Part shown: piece after piece, positions 16,483 to 23,687 of the stretch
How positions within the stretch are numbered: the first letter of the stretch is position 1
Layout: each line of letters begins with the position of its first letter
NCBI GenBank assembly: GCA_004552615.1
Contig: SFNZ01000022.1
Coordinates: 1 to 23,687 of the forward strand
DNA length: 23,687 bases
DNA from: Bacteroidales bacterium
GTDB lineage: Bacteria > Bacteroidota > Bacteroidia > Bacteroidales > UBA932
Direction: 5' to 3'
Translations under genes and position numbers: made by a program
Notes under the pieces: model-generated
The model's input: only the letters and a program-made list of their open reading frames with translations
The model's database searches: none
Told to the model about the DNA's origin: nothing

Positions 16483-18266
16483 CAAATGCGGAACTTATGA
16501 GACTGGATTATAAATATACGGCAATATTGCTCTGCGCTGTCCTGATGACGGTGCAGGGATGCTACAAGGACAAGGGAAACTACGATTATCACGACGTCAA
16601 CTCACTGACTGTCACCTTGGACTGTCCCACTCCATACAACCTGACGATGGGAGAGACCGTCAGGATTCATCCGTCCCTGCATTTCGCTTCAGGGAACGGG
16701 AACAGCGACCGGCTCGAATACAGATGGTATCTCGGGTCCTATGAGGGCTACACCGAAGACGGATGGAACACCCTGGACTTCGAATGGACCCCGGACAGGC
16801 TGGTTGACAGCGAGACCCTGCTCCTCGTGGTGACGGACCCTGTCACAGGCATCCAGTCGTTCGCCGGAGTGGTATTGTCGGTGAAGGCGATATACGATGC
16901 CTACGGAGTGATAGTCCTGACCGAGAAGGAGAACGGCAAGAGCGGGCTGTCCTTCATCAAATGGAAGAGCGATGACGTGAAATGGGTGACTGACGTGGAT
17001 CCGGAGTCCTCCATAAACGGCAGGATAATGCCGACTTACGAGGAATATCCGGATGTATATTTCACCGAGAACGGAGAAGACCTCCCGGCCGGCCCGATAG
17101 GTCTCCATGAGCATTACTGCGACGACAAGACCACCGTCGGACAGATACTCGTGATGACCGAGGGAGGAGCCGTGGACATCAGCGGGAAGACCTTCCGCAA
17201 AGACCCTGTGGGCACGCTCGAGAATGTGTTCACGGACGGTTCATATCCGGACGGGATGCGCTATGTCAGCGAGGCGATGATGATGAGCCGCGTGGACCTG
17301 GTGACTGACCAGGACGGACATGTATATACGAGGGTGAAGAACACCAGCAAGCTTTTCCATTCCGGGAAATTCCTCGGGAGGCGGCTCGAGTTCGACGGTA
17401 GCGAAGTGTCCGGATGTTCGCTGTACATGCATCCGTTCAGCATCAGCCCGAACGCATGCGTGGTTTATGACGGCAAGAGCAAGAGAATGTTCCATGTTTG
17501 CGATTCTGGAGCTTCGGTGGAATGGGACATGCAGGAGGGCGACGTGGCGGCAGGCCACAGTTTCCCGATTCTCGACGTGGACGACAGGAAGAAAATCACT
17601 TCCGATGACGGGAGCGAGGACATGTACGTGAGTCCGGAGGACATGAGTGCCGTGGACAAGGTCATCAGCATAGGATTCAGCACTTCGAATCCGGTGAGGT
17701 CATACAATTCGACATTGCTCATGTTCCGCAGGGCAGGCAGGTATTTCCTTCAGGAAATGTGGATTAGCAGGACCAATTTCGGCCGCGGCAATTTCGAATT
17801 CAAGGTGACGAGGGCGAGAATCGAGGAGATCAAAGGACTTCCGGGAGACCCGGCCGACCTGTACATCTCGCCTTACGTATATTATGACGAGAATCCTTAC
17901 GCGATGTTCGCAGTAGGCCGCCAGCTGTACACTTATGACCTGATTAACAGGACATTGCCGGTATCGGCCTATTTCAGCAAGGATCTCAGGGCGGACATTG
18001 TGGCCGTCAGCGGCGAGGACAATTACTACGAGTGGTGGACGGCTCTCGGACTGGATGACGGCAGCGTGATAGTGGTCAATTCCAGGGATGCGAGATACAG
18101 CCGCAACCATTGCGTGCTCTATGATTCGCGCAAGGAAATGTACAATGCGACCTCCGGCAGCGGGGTGAAGCAGGAAAACGACAGGACGCCTCTTGAGATG
18201 GGCCGGATAGTGGATGTCTGGTTCAAGCGCAGGGGAGGCGGAATCTGGTCGGTCAGCAGCTATTAA
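16479..18266 (+). CDS. PKD-like family lipoprotein
   Basis: This 595-residue lipoprotein is of the PKD-like family that accompanies DUF4843 proteins at SusCD loci; the presumed role is surface ligand binding. The signal peptide ends in VQGC, with Cys28 followed by YKDKGNYDYHD, the typical start of the family. Two beta-sandwich regions follow: a first PKD-like module with LEYRWYLGSYEGYTEDGWNTLDFEWTPD (about 79-106) and a second part rich in strands and Trp/Tyr (about 145-595) that may form a propeller-like or multi-domain shell. The ATG at 16479 overlaps the previous stop by 4 nt; an ATG at 16497 is also possible. The frame is open further upstream but lacks a signal peptide there. The next gene starts 17 nt downstream. 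Confidence 0.85.
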   Translation: MTNAELMRLDYKYTAILLCAVLMTVQGCYKDKGNYDYHDVNSLTVTLDCPTPYNLTMGETVRIHPSLHFASGNGNSDRLEYRWYLGSYEGYTEDGWNTLDFEWTPDRLVDSETLLLVVTDPVTGIQSFAGVVLSVKAIYDAYGVIVLTEKENGKSGLSFIKWKSDDVKWVTDVDPESSINGRIMPTYEEYPDVYFTENGEDLPAGPIGLHEHYCDDKTTVGQILVMTEGGAVDISGKTFRKDPVGTLENVFTDGSYPDGMRYVSEAMMMSRVDLVTDQDGHVYTRVKNTSKLFHSGKFLGRRLEFDGSEVSGCSLYMHPFSISPNACVVYDGKSKRMFHVCDSGASVEWDMQEGDVAAGHSFPILDVDDRKKITSDDGSEDMYVSPEDMSAVDKVISIGFSTSNPVRSYNSTLLMFRRAGRYFLQEMWISRTNFGRGNFEFKVTRARIEEIKGLPGDPADLYISPYVYYDENPYAMFAVGRQLYTYDLINRTLPVSAYFSKDLRADIVAVSGEDNYYEWWTALGLDDGSVIVVNSRDARYSRNHCVLYDSRKEMYNATSGSGVKQENDRTPLEMGRIVDVWFKRRGGGIWSVSSY

Positions 18267-18283
18267 CGGAAAAATCTATCAAT

Positions 18284-19792
18284 ATGAAACGGATTTTCAG
18301 GATAATTACAATATTGGCTCTTGCAACTGCCTGTCCGGCAGTCATTTCCTGCGAGGGCGACAAGCCGGTGGAGAACCCTGGGCCGGATCCTACGCCGGAA
18401 CCGGGACCTGACCCTACACCTGAGCCGGGGCCGGATCCAGGGACCGATCCTACGCCGGTGCCTGACTTCAGCAAGGAGGAGGATGCCATAGGGACATATT
18501 TCTCGGAAACACTGAAGGCATATGCCGGACCATATTCCTCCACATGCCCCCTCAGCACGGAAGAGCTTGAGGACGCTGAGAAATTCGTATGGGAGGTCTG
18601 GAAGAAGCAGAACGATGCATTTGATGAAGAGAAACTCGTGACCCTCACCACACTCAACAAGGAGAAGAGCCTCGGGAAATTCTACATCCCGGTAGAACTT
18701 GAGGAAGACCTCAATATGCCCGGCAGCCCTGCAAAGATGAACTATTACTGGGGAAGCCACGGATCGCGCCCTGAAGGAGGCTATCCTGCATTCATCTACC
18801 TGCACGGTTCAGGAGCCGTTACCACGGAATGGGCCAACGGATTCGACATCTGCATGTATTCTGCCAGTGCCGGGCCTGCCGCATATCTGATCCCGAGAAT
18901 ACCGAACGGAGTGACCACATCGGAATTCAGTCTCTACAGATGGTGGCAGAAAGGGAAGCAATATGTATGGGAGAAATTCATCCGCCAGTCTTTCCTCAGG
19001 GATGAAATCAACCCGAACAGATTCTTCTTCTTCGGGGTTTCCGAGGGAGCCTACGGCAGCCAGAGACTCGCCTCATTCTATGCCGACTATCTTGCCGGAG
19101 CAGGACCTATCGCGGGCGGGGAATTCCTTCAGAACGCCCCTCCTGAGAACTGCGCCAATATCGCATTCAGTCTCAGGACCGGATCCGAGGACAACGGATA
19201 CGGAAGAAACATCATCACGACCAACACCAAGAGGGAATTCGGCAGGCTGGCCGGATTGCACAAAGGATATTACGAGCACAATATCGAAGTGGTCCCGGAC
19301 GCCACACACACGAGCGTAGGTTATTATGAGACAATACCTTGGCTCATCGACAAGGTACGCAATCCTTATCCTAAATACGTATATTGGGAGAGACTTGACC
19401 AGGACGGAATCTACAGGAAAGGTTTCCACAACCTGTACATCCCGGAGACAGCAAATCCTACCGAAAGGCTCTGCTACGAGATGACCATCGACGGCAACAA
19501 CATCAGCCTCAACGTGAAAAAGGTCACATATACGACCACTGCATGGGCACCGGAGCCGTATTACAATGCAGTGGATTGCTCGAAGTCATACAGCCCTGCC
19601 ACGGGTGGCAAAGTCGTGATTTATCTCTGCGACGAACTCGTGGACCTGGGCAGTGAAGTGACCGTGACTGTGAACGGGACAGAAGCATACAGGGGAATCC
19701 CGGAGCTTAACCTCGGGAATCTCGTCAGCAGCTGCGCCCTGTTCTACGACCCTTACAGGCTGTATCCGGCAGCTGTGGAGGTAAGTTTCTAA
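18284..19792 (+). CDS. Alpha/beta-hydrolase-fold lipoprotein with Pro-rich stalk
   Basis: This is a 502-residue predicted surface hydrolase, probably an esterase or peptidase-like enzyme, and the only enzyme of the operon. Signal peptide and lipobox VISC put the lipidated Cys at residue 23. A stalk of PGPDPTPE-type repeats follows (31-60). The hydrolase core runs from about 130 to 360. It has YLHGSGA (173-179) in the oxyanion-hole region, the nucleophile elbow GVSEG with Ser253, a possible acid in TGSEDN (299-304) and a likely catalytic His342 in PDATHTS. An Ig-like C-terminal domain (about 370-502) ends VTVTVNGTEAYRG...LYPAAVEVSF, a layout seen in secreted poly-ester or peptidase relatives. 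Substrate is unknown. Its stop overlaps that of the minus-strand remnant by 3 nt. Confidence 0.85.
   Translation: MKRIFRIITILALATACPAVISCEGDKPVENPGPDPTPEPGPDPTPEPGPDPGTDPTPVPDFSKEEDAIGTYFSETLKAYAGPYSSTCPLSTEELEDAEKFVWEVWKKQNDAFDEEKLVTLTTLNKEKSLGKFYIPVELEEDLNMPGSPAKMNYYWGSHGSRPEGGYPAFIYLHGSGAVTTEWANGFDICMYSASAGPAAYLIPRIPNGVTTSEFSLYRWWQKGKQYVWEKFIRQSFLRDEINPNRFFFFGVSEGAYGSQRLASFYADYLAGAGPIAGGEFLQNAPPENCANIAFSLRTGSEDNGYGRNIITTNTKREFGRLAGLHKGYYEHNIEVVPDATHTSVGYYETIPWLIDKVRNPYPKYVYWERLDQDGIYRKGFHNLYIPETANPTERLCYEMTIDGNNISLNVKKVTYTTTAWAPEPYYNAVDCSKSYSPATGGKVVIYLCDELVDLGSEVTVTVNGTEAYRGIPELNLGNLVSSCALFYDPYRLYPAAVEVSF
18374..18463 (+). repeat. Pro/Asp/Glu octapeptide-repeat stalk (inside the hydrolase gene)
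   Basis: This stretch encodes two exact copies of PGPDPTPE (18377-18400 and 18401-18424) and degenerate continuations. The two copies use different synonymous codons at seven of eight positions. It separates the lipid anchor from the enzyme and probably forms an extended stalk. Confidence 0.8.
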
Positions 19793-19932
19793 ACAGAAAA
19801 ACTGTAGCGGATTGTCCAGCGGAACTCTCCTCCGGGAGGAATGTCCACAGGGCAGTAAGGCTCCACGCAGGCCACCCTGCGGATCGCCCAGAACACGGCA
19901 TGGTCCATCCGTGCATCTCCTGAGACCTCCAC
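19789..19932 (-). pseudogene. C-terminal remnant of a beta-sandwich protein (possibly mutarotase-like)
   Basis: The minus frame ends in VACVEPYCPVDIPPGGEF followed by RWTIRYSFSV and a TAG stop (19789-19791). An EP, then a Pro-Gly turn, then two alternating strands is what the last strands of galactose-mutarotase-like domains often look like, but the family is not certain. The frame stays open to the sialidase stop at 20136 with no ATG, no signal peptide and no start near a full-length gene, so it is 5'-truncated or degenerate. It is in the same frame as the sialidase, separated by one TGA at 20134-20136. The right boundary given is a guess: either it ends near 19930, where a plus-strand remnant begins, or it runs to about 20118 (GTG). 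Confidence 0.35.
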
Positions 19933-20115
19933 GGCGGCGCCATCACGACCAAGGTGCGCGAATCCACTACTGACACTGAAGAGTACGCCCCGGGAGGAGA
20001 GCCTATAGGATGGGCCGTTCAGGGTGAGACCTATGTGTACAACCTGCACGACACCGAGGCCGGAAAGGTCTATTATTTCGCCTGCACGGGCGGAGGCATA
20101 GGCATTTCTAGATGA
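19924..20115 (+). pseudogene. Possible 5'-truncated plus-strand gene fragment
   Basis: After an in-frame TGA at 19921 the plus strand is open for 63 codons to a TGA at 20113-20115. The translation looks protein-like (for example GWAVQGETYVYNLHDTEAGK and VYYFACTGGGIGISR), with codon use resembling the neighbours (about two thirds G or C at third positions by hand count, against somewhat under 60 percent for the opposing frame). There is no start codon, signal or upstream promoter. It would be the tail of an unidentified beta-rich protein. Because the opposite frame is also open, this could be an antisense shadow. Confidence 0.28.
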
Positions 20116-20118
20116 CAC

Positions 20119-20136
20119 TGACCTACGAACAGGTCA
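20119..20136. repeat. 6-bp hairpin spanning the sialidase stop codon
   Basis: TGACCT (20119-20124) and AGGTCA (20131-20136) are perfect complements around a 6-nt loop; the right arm contains the stop codon of the minus-strand gene. No T-tract follows on the minus strand, so termination is not assured. It may mark an old boundary between the sialidase gene and the remnant DNA. Confidence 0.3.
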
Positions 20137-21804
20137 CCGGGCAATAGAAATCCGGCATTTCAGCCAGGTAGACGGGATTTCGGGGTCAGAGAAAATAAAG
20201 AACTCTGGCTCCGTTTCTTTTGAGGCAGAAGCATCGTGATGGACGGCAGTCATCCTGAAACACGGGCGAAGCTTCCGGGCAAAGCCCCTGTCAGTGAGAA
20301 TCCTGAGAGAATACCCGTCCTGCAATGTTCCTACAGCAGCCTGAGAAACCTCCAGCATCCTGCCGTCAATCCCGCGCCAGGAACCGTCCCTGCTTCCCCT
20401 GAAGACGGAAACGGATGAAGCATCGCAGGAAACGACGATACGGTAGGATTTGGGTGTGACATGTCCGTCATTGAGCCTTCCCGTATGGATAAGCAGTCCG
20501 GCTGCGTCTCCCGGAACGACGTCATCGTCATTGACATTGACATTCATCGAAATACGGCCGCGGTCCATGCTGGCGGATACTGTCATGTTGTGCCGGCTGC
20601 GGCTTCCTATGAATAATATTCTTGCGGGTTCAGGCCCGCTCGGGACAATTCCCTCCCTGAAAATATAGCCTTTCTTGACCCAGGGCGCGATTTCCTGCCC
20701 GCCCTTGTCCAAGGCTGAAACCGCAATGACAGTGGAGGAGTCGGCCACGGCCACGGCATTCCATTTCCCTTCATGGTCGAGAGGAACATTGAACGGCCTG
20801 GTCCTGTTGGAGAAAGAGCGGGCCGATGCATCCCCGACGGCGACCTCCATGCAGGAAAGTTCCCATTCCTCCGTCCTGCCCGCAGTCGTCTGATAGCTTA
20901 TCAGGGACTCGCCGCCAGGAAGCCGGACAATGTACGGGGCGCCCATATACACGGAATCCGGGAAAGATTCAGACATTGCATATTCCCTCATCTCCGAATC
21001 CGCATCCACAGGAACTTCCCAGAGCCGGTCCAGCCCGGAGCGGACCGTATAAGGCTTGAACTGTCCTATGTTGTTGTCCTCTATCACGACCACTACCTCG
21101 TCTCCGAAACATTCCGCCACAGGCATCCCGTCCCTGTGCCCCTTTCGGAAAGACACGGTCACCGCCTCCCGGCTCCATGTCCTGCCTCCGTCACGGGACT
21201 CAAGCATGGAAATTTCCTGCTCATCCGATTGCCTGTAAGGATTCTCGTTAGCGAAATAGACCTGCACCCTGCCGTCCGGAAGCTGCAGGAAAGAAGGCTC
21301 CCAGCAACCATCCCCGAAACGCGGTCCCGCCTCATACAATACGGACGGTTCGGACCAGGTGACACCGCCGTCCTCACTCCTCGCCACGACGATGGAATAA
21401 GGATATACGTCTTCCGCGGACGGCCTGTAATTGCCACCGCAAAGCAATGTGCCGTCGGCGAGCGGAAATATTTCAGCATTGGCTACATTGACCCGGACAT
21501 CCCGGTCAGCGCTGCGGACGACGAACGCCGGAATTACGGTGATTCCCTTGCTCCAGGTGACCATGTCTGCGCTCCTGCTGAAGTTGACATTGCCCCTCCT
21601 GTCCTCGAAGGCAGCCACATAGCTCCCGTCCGGTAGCCTCCTGACCCTTGAATATCCCCCTCTCGGGGCAATCTTGGACTCCGAGGATGTATCCCAGGCG
21701 ATTCTCGGCCCGTCAAATGTCCTGCCATCTTTCCTGCCGGCAGCCGGCACTGCCTGAAACACTGCCATGCTGACTATAAGGGCCAATGCACATGCAATTT
21801 TCAT
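20134..21804 (-). CDS. Secreted sialidase-fold (BNR/Asp-box) protein with C-terminal beta-sandwich
   Basis: This is a predicted exported glycoside hydrolase of the six-bladed sialidase superfamily. The 556-residue product starts with a signal peptide (residues 1-23, cleaved after about VPAAG). Asp-box motifs are SRSADMVTW (76-84, degenerate), SEDGGVTW (143-150) and SRDGGRTW (203-210). WEPSFLQLPDGRVQVYFANE (168-187) and HRDGMPV (223-229) resemble exo-arabinanase-like (GH93-type) relatives. The F/Y-R-I-P motif of true GH33 sialidases is missing; its place holds GGYSRVRRLPDG. Residues about 395-556 form a separate beta-rich module resembling a CBM9-like domain (DDDVVPGDAAGLLIH). The ATG ending at 21804 is 1 nt after the CotH stop and gives a clean signal peptide; an ATG at 21828 would lie inside CotH. 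Confidence 0.85.
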   Translation of the reverse strand: MKIACALALIVSMAVFQAVPAAGRKDGRTFDGPRIAWDTSSESKIAPRGGYSRVRRLPDGSYVAAFEDRRGNVNFSRSADMVTWSKGITVIPAFVVRSADRDVRVNVANAEIFPLADGTLLCGGNYRPSAEDVYPYSIVVARSEDGGVTWSEPSVLYEAGPRFGDGCWEPSFLQLPDGRVQVYFANENPYRQSDEQEISMLESRDGGRTWSREAVTVSFRKGHRDGMPVAECFGDEVVVVIEDNNIGQFKPYTVRSGLDRLWEVPVDADSEMREYAMSESFPDSVYMGAPYIVRLPGGESLISYQTTAGRTEEWELSCMEVAVGDASARSFSNRTRPFNVPLDHEGKWNAVAVADSSTVIAVSALDKGGQEIAPWVKKGYIFREGIVPSGPEPARILFIGSRSRHNMTVSASMDRGRISMNVNVNDDDVVPGDAAGLLIHTGRLNDGHVTPKSYRIVVSCDASSVSVFRGSRDGSWRGIDGRMLEVSQAAVGTLQDGYSLRILTDRGFARKLRPCFRMTAVHHDASASKETEPEFFIFSDPEIPSTWLKCRISIAR

Positions 21805-21805
21805 T

Positions 21806-23687
21806 TCAGAACTTGTTGATTTCGGCATCGAGCCATTCCAGTCTGTTGATATAGAAACTCTTCATGTAGTCCACCTCGCCCTGATAGGAGCCCGTCACCA
21901 CTACATTCGGCCATATCCAGGTGTTGAGTATCGGCCAGCGGCGGAAATTCCTGCCGGCGACTTCGAAAAGTTCCTTCTGATGGCTGTCGATGAAGTCCGG
22001 CACCTTGGCCAGCTGGGGCTTGAGCTCGTTCCACCTGAGTTTGACCTTCTCCCTGAAGGCCGGGTCCTCGAAGAGCCTGACGAACCAGCCCGTCCCGTAG
22101 CCGAGATAGCCGTAATCCTTGATAAAGAAGCCTTTATAGGTATTGTCCGCCCCATATCCATAGTCCTGGAAATAATTGCAGTTGCCTATGGTCAGGTCGA
22201 AGTCCCAGACATGGTACATCTCCAGTTTCTTACCTCTTTCCTTGGTCAGGAAGCTGGATTTGCGGAGGTTGCCGTCGATGTTCTTGGTGAGTTCCTGTAT
22301 GATGTAATAGTTCACGAACGAGTCCACGTCTATGTATTTCGCATATCCCTTGTCGGGATCCGCCATGTCGGGACCCTGGAGAGCCATCTCGAAATCCTTG
22401 AAATATTTCTCGACATAAGCCTTCTGCGCAGACGTCGGCTGTTCCGGATCACTGAACATCATGGGCACGGACATCGACGTCCAGAAGCATACTGGTTCGT
22501 CCATCTGCTGCTCAATCTCGAAGTAATAGCCGCCAGTGACAGCCTCACCGGAATTGTCATCCGGCCCTACTACAGTGATGTCCACCCTGTCCTTGCTCAC
22601 TTCCTTGTGGTCACCCAAGAGATAGACGCCGCGGTATTCATTGTTGAAATACAATTCCACGTGATGGAAGACCGGAGTCCATGACATGCCGCAGATTCTG
22701 GACAGCTCCATCCCGGTCATGTCCCTCAGCAGGGTTTTGTCGGAATATGTGGCGAGGAGAATCCAGTCCTTGTTTTTCGGCTGGCCGAACACCTTGTGCT
22801 TCTCGTCCATCTTGATGCGGTAAGGCTTCTTCGGGAAATTGTTCCAGGAAGAATTGCCGCGGCCCTTTATCTTCATTTCGCATTCCAGGACCTTCTGGTC
22901 GGAATATTTGCAATGCGGGTCCTCGATCCTGACCGTTCCCTGGATATAGGTGTCTTTGTCCACTACATCTGCATTGTTCTTCGTGAATACGAAAACCGTC
23001 GGGAAATCCACGGATGACTCGAGAGTGACGGTATAAGGAATCTTCTCACCGTTGGCCAGTTCCACCTCATATACGACAGGTGAAGAGAAATCCTGCTTGG
23101 TCTTGCCGCTCACCTGCTCTTCGCCTCCGCAGAGGACCCTCTTGCCCCGGAAGGTGAATCTCGGAACGAGTTTCAGGGAAGACAGGTTCACAGGACGTTG
23201 CCCTACTATTTCCCGTCCATTGATTTCACAAGTGATACCCTGGACGAGAGCAGGATTGTCCGCCATGTAGAAACCGAATGAGGTGAGTGCAGTGTCCGGA
23301 TCGTTGCCGAAAATGAGATTCTCGCCGTTGCTCATCGCGATGGTCAGGCTCTTGTCGTCATAATATATGCATATCGGCATGGAATCCGACAGTCTCGTGC
23401 CGGGTTCAGTCATGATGCCCGTCCTGACCTTGTTCAATGTCCATTCCCCAGTCTTGGCATCACGGGAGATTTCCGGAACCCCGTAGATGGATGCGTTTAT
23501 CACCTTCACGTCTTCGCTCGATATCGGCACGGATGAACCGTCGGTGAACTTGAAGACTGTCCTGTCTCCTTCATTCCGGGCGGAATCATAATATTTGCCG
23601 TCGAAATAGGCCTTGACAAGCCTTCCGAAATCCGCTGACGAATAATTGTATTTCTTGGGAAATATTCCTGGTGAGTTGAGATTGCTG
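21806..23687 (-). CDS. CotH kinase family protein (5' end outside the window)
   Basis: CotH-family proteins have a protein-kinase-like fold; Bacillus CotH phosphorylates spore-coat proteins. Bacteroidota members are exported and their targets are unknown. About 626 residues are visible and the frame is open to the window edge, so the start is missing. The N-terminal visible part (for example RTVFKFTDGSSVPISSEDV near 23,510-23,570) is a beta-rich module like those in DUF4988-type proteins. The CotH domain then shows GRGNSSWNNFPKKPYRIKMD (about 22,808-22,867), the segment KDWILLATYSDKTLLRDMTG, and the metal/catalytic YHVWDFDLTIGN (about 22,182-22,217) with both aspartates. The C-terminus DYMKSFYINRLEWLDAEINKF is typical. 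Stop and next ATG are separated by 1 nt, so it is co-transcribed with the sialidase-fold gene. Confidence 0.92.
   Translation of the reverse strand, partial: SNLNSPGIFPKKYNYSSADFGRLVKAYFDGKYYDSARNEGDRTVFKFTDGSSVPISSEDVKVINASIYGVPEISRDAKTGEWTLNKVRTGIMTEPGTRLSDSMPICIYYDDKSLTIAMSNGENLIFGNDPDTALTSFGFYMADNPALVQGITCEINGREIVGQRPVNLSSLKLVPRFTFRGKRVLCGGEEQVSGKTKQDFSSPVVYEVELANGEKIPYTVTLESSVDFPTVFVFTKNNADVVDKDTYIQGTVRIEDPHCKYSDQKVLECEMKIKGRGNSSWNNFPKKPYRIKMDEKHKVFGQPKNKDWILLATYSDKTLLRDMTGMELSRICGMSWTPVFHHVELYFNNEYRGVYLLGDHKEVSKDRVDITVVGPDDNSGEAVTGGYYFEIEQQMDEPVCFWTSMSVPMMFSDPEQPTSAQKAYVEKYFKDFEMALQGPDMADPDKGYAKYIDVDSFVNYYIIQELTKNIDGNLRKSSFLTKERGKKLEMYHVWDFDLTIGNCNYFQDYGYGADNTYKGFFIKDYGYLGYGTGWFVRLFEDPAFREKVKLRWNELKPQLAKVPDFIDSHQKELFEVAGRNFRRWPILNTWIWPNVVVTGSYQGEVDYMKSFYINRLEWLDAEINKF

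Noticed and set aside
19786..19806. Small ACAG/CTGT hairpin at the end of the hydrolase gene as a terminator
   Set aside because: Only four base pairs and no U-tract after it.
20134..20136. Nonsense mutation splitting one long sialidase gene (the downstream frame is the same)
   Set aside because: The sialidase already has a complete C-terminal beta-sandwich ending in STWLKCRI, and the downstream 10-30 residues look like filler; the shared frame has a one-in-three chance.
20773..21636. 287-codon plus-strand frame opposite the sialidase-fold gene
   Set aside because: The minus strand has clear Asp boxes and a signal peptide; the plus translation is rich in Arg/His/Pro and has no domain.
21767..22684. 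305-codon plus-strand frame opposite CotH
   Set aside because: Antisense shadow; the CotH motifs lie on the minus strand in the same interval.
1..23687. CRISPR arrays, tRNA or rRNA genes, transposases, prophage or integrase genes
   Set aside because: None was seen on reading through both strands; apart from the short stalk repeat there is no tandem direct repeat array.

Overview
The window reads as chromosomal DNA of a Bacteroidota member, most likely order Bacteroidales, with a moderately high GC content. The grounds are a SusC/SusD pair with several SPII lipoproteins, lineage-typical families (DUF2723, DUF4271, DUF4843, PKD-like lipoprotein, FISUMP domain, CotH kinase), and TAnnTTTG-type -7 promoter elements. 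Genus cannot be set from the sequence alone.

Layout. (1) Positions 140-2726, minus strand: a tight housekeeping operon in the order SUI1-like factor, DUF4271 membrane protein, hemD, rnpA, yidD, with overlapping or nearly abutting genes. It is followed by three perfect hairpins in 71 nt (55-125). (2) Positions 2801-9466, plus strand: a large DUF2723 (GT-C fold) membrane glycosyltransferase, lepA, a family 2 glycosyltransferase and menA. It starts from a promoter back to back with that of the minus operon. (3) Positions 9525-19792, plus strand: a six-gene surface operon of FISUMP lipoprotein, SusC, SusD, DUF4843 lipoprotein, PKD-like lipoprotein and an alpha/beta-hydrolase lipoprotein. Its likely promoter lies inside a perfect 10-bp inverted repeat just after menA. 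(4) Positions 19789-20133: a degenerate interval that appears to hold the C-terminal ends of one or two broken genes. (5) Positions 20134-23687, minus strand: a secreted sialidase-fold (BNR/Asp-box) protein and, upstream in the same operon, a CotH-kinase-family protein that runs off the window edge.

How the genes work together. Regions 1 and 2 are core functions: translation, RNase P, heme, membrane insertion, menaquinone and glycosylation. Region 3 is an outer-membrane uptake locus: SusC/SusD form a lidded TonB-dependent importer, and the four other lipoproteins probably sit on the cell surface around it as binders plus one hydrolase. The plus operon holds no classical glycoside hydrolase and no regulator. 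The convergent sialidase-fold/CotH pair is the only nearby carbohydrate-type enzyme, so the substrate is open. The most unusual points are the operator-like repeat at 9465-9494, the gene-remnant junction at about 19924-19935, and the unusual composition of the SusCD operon.
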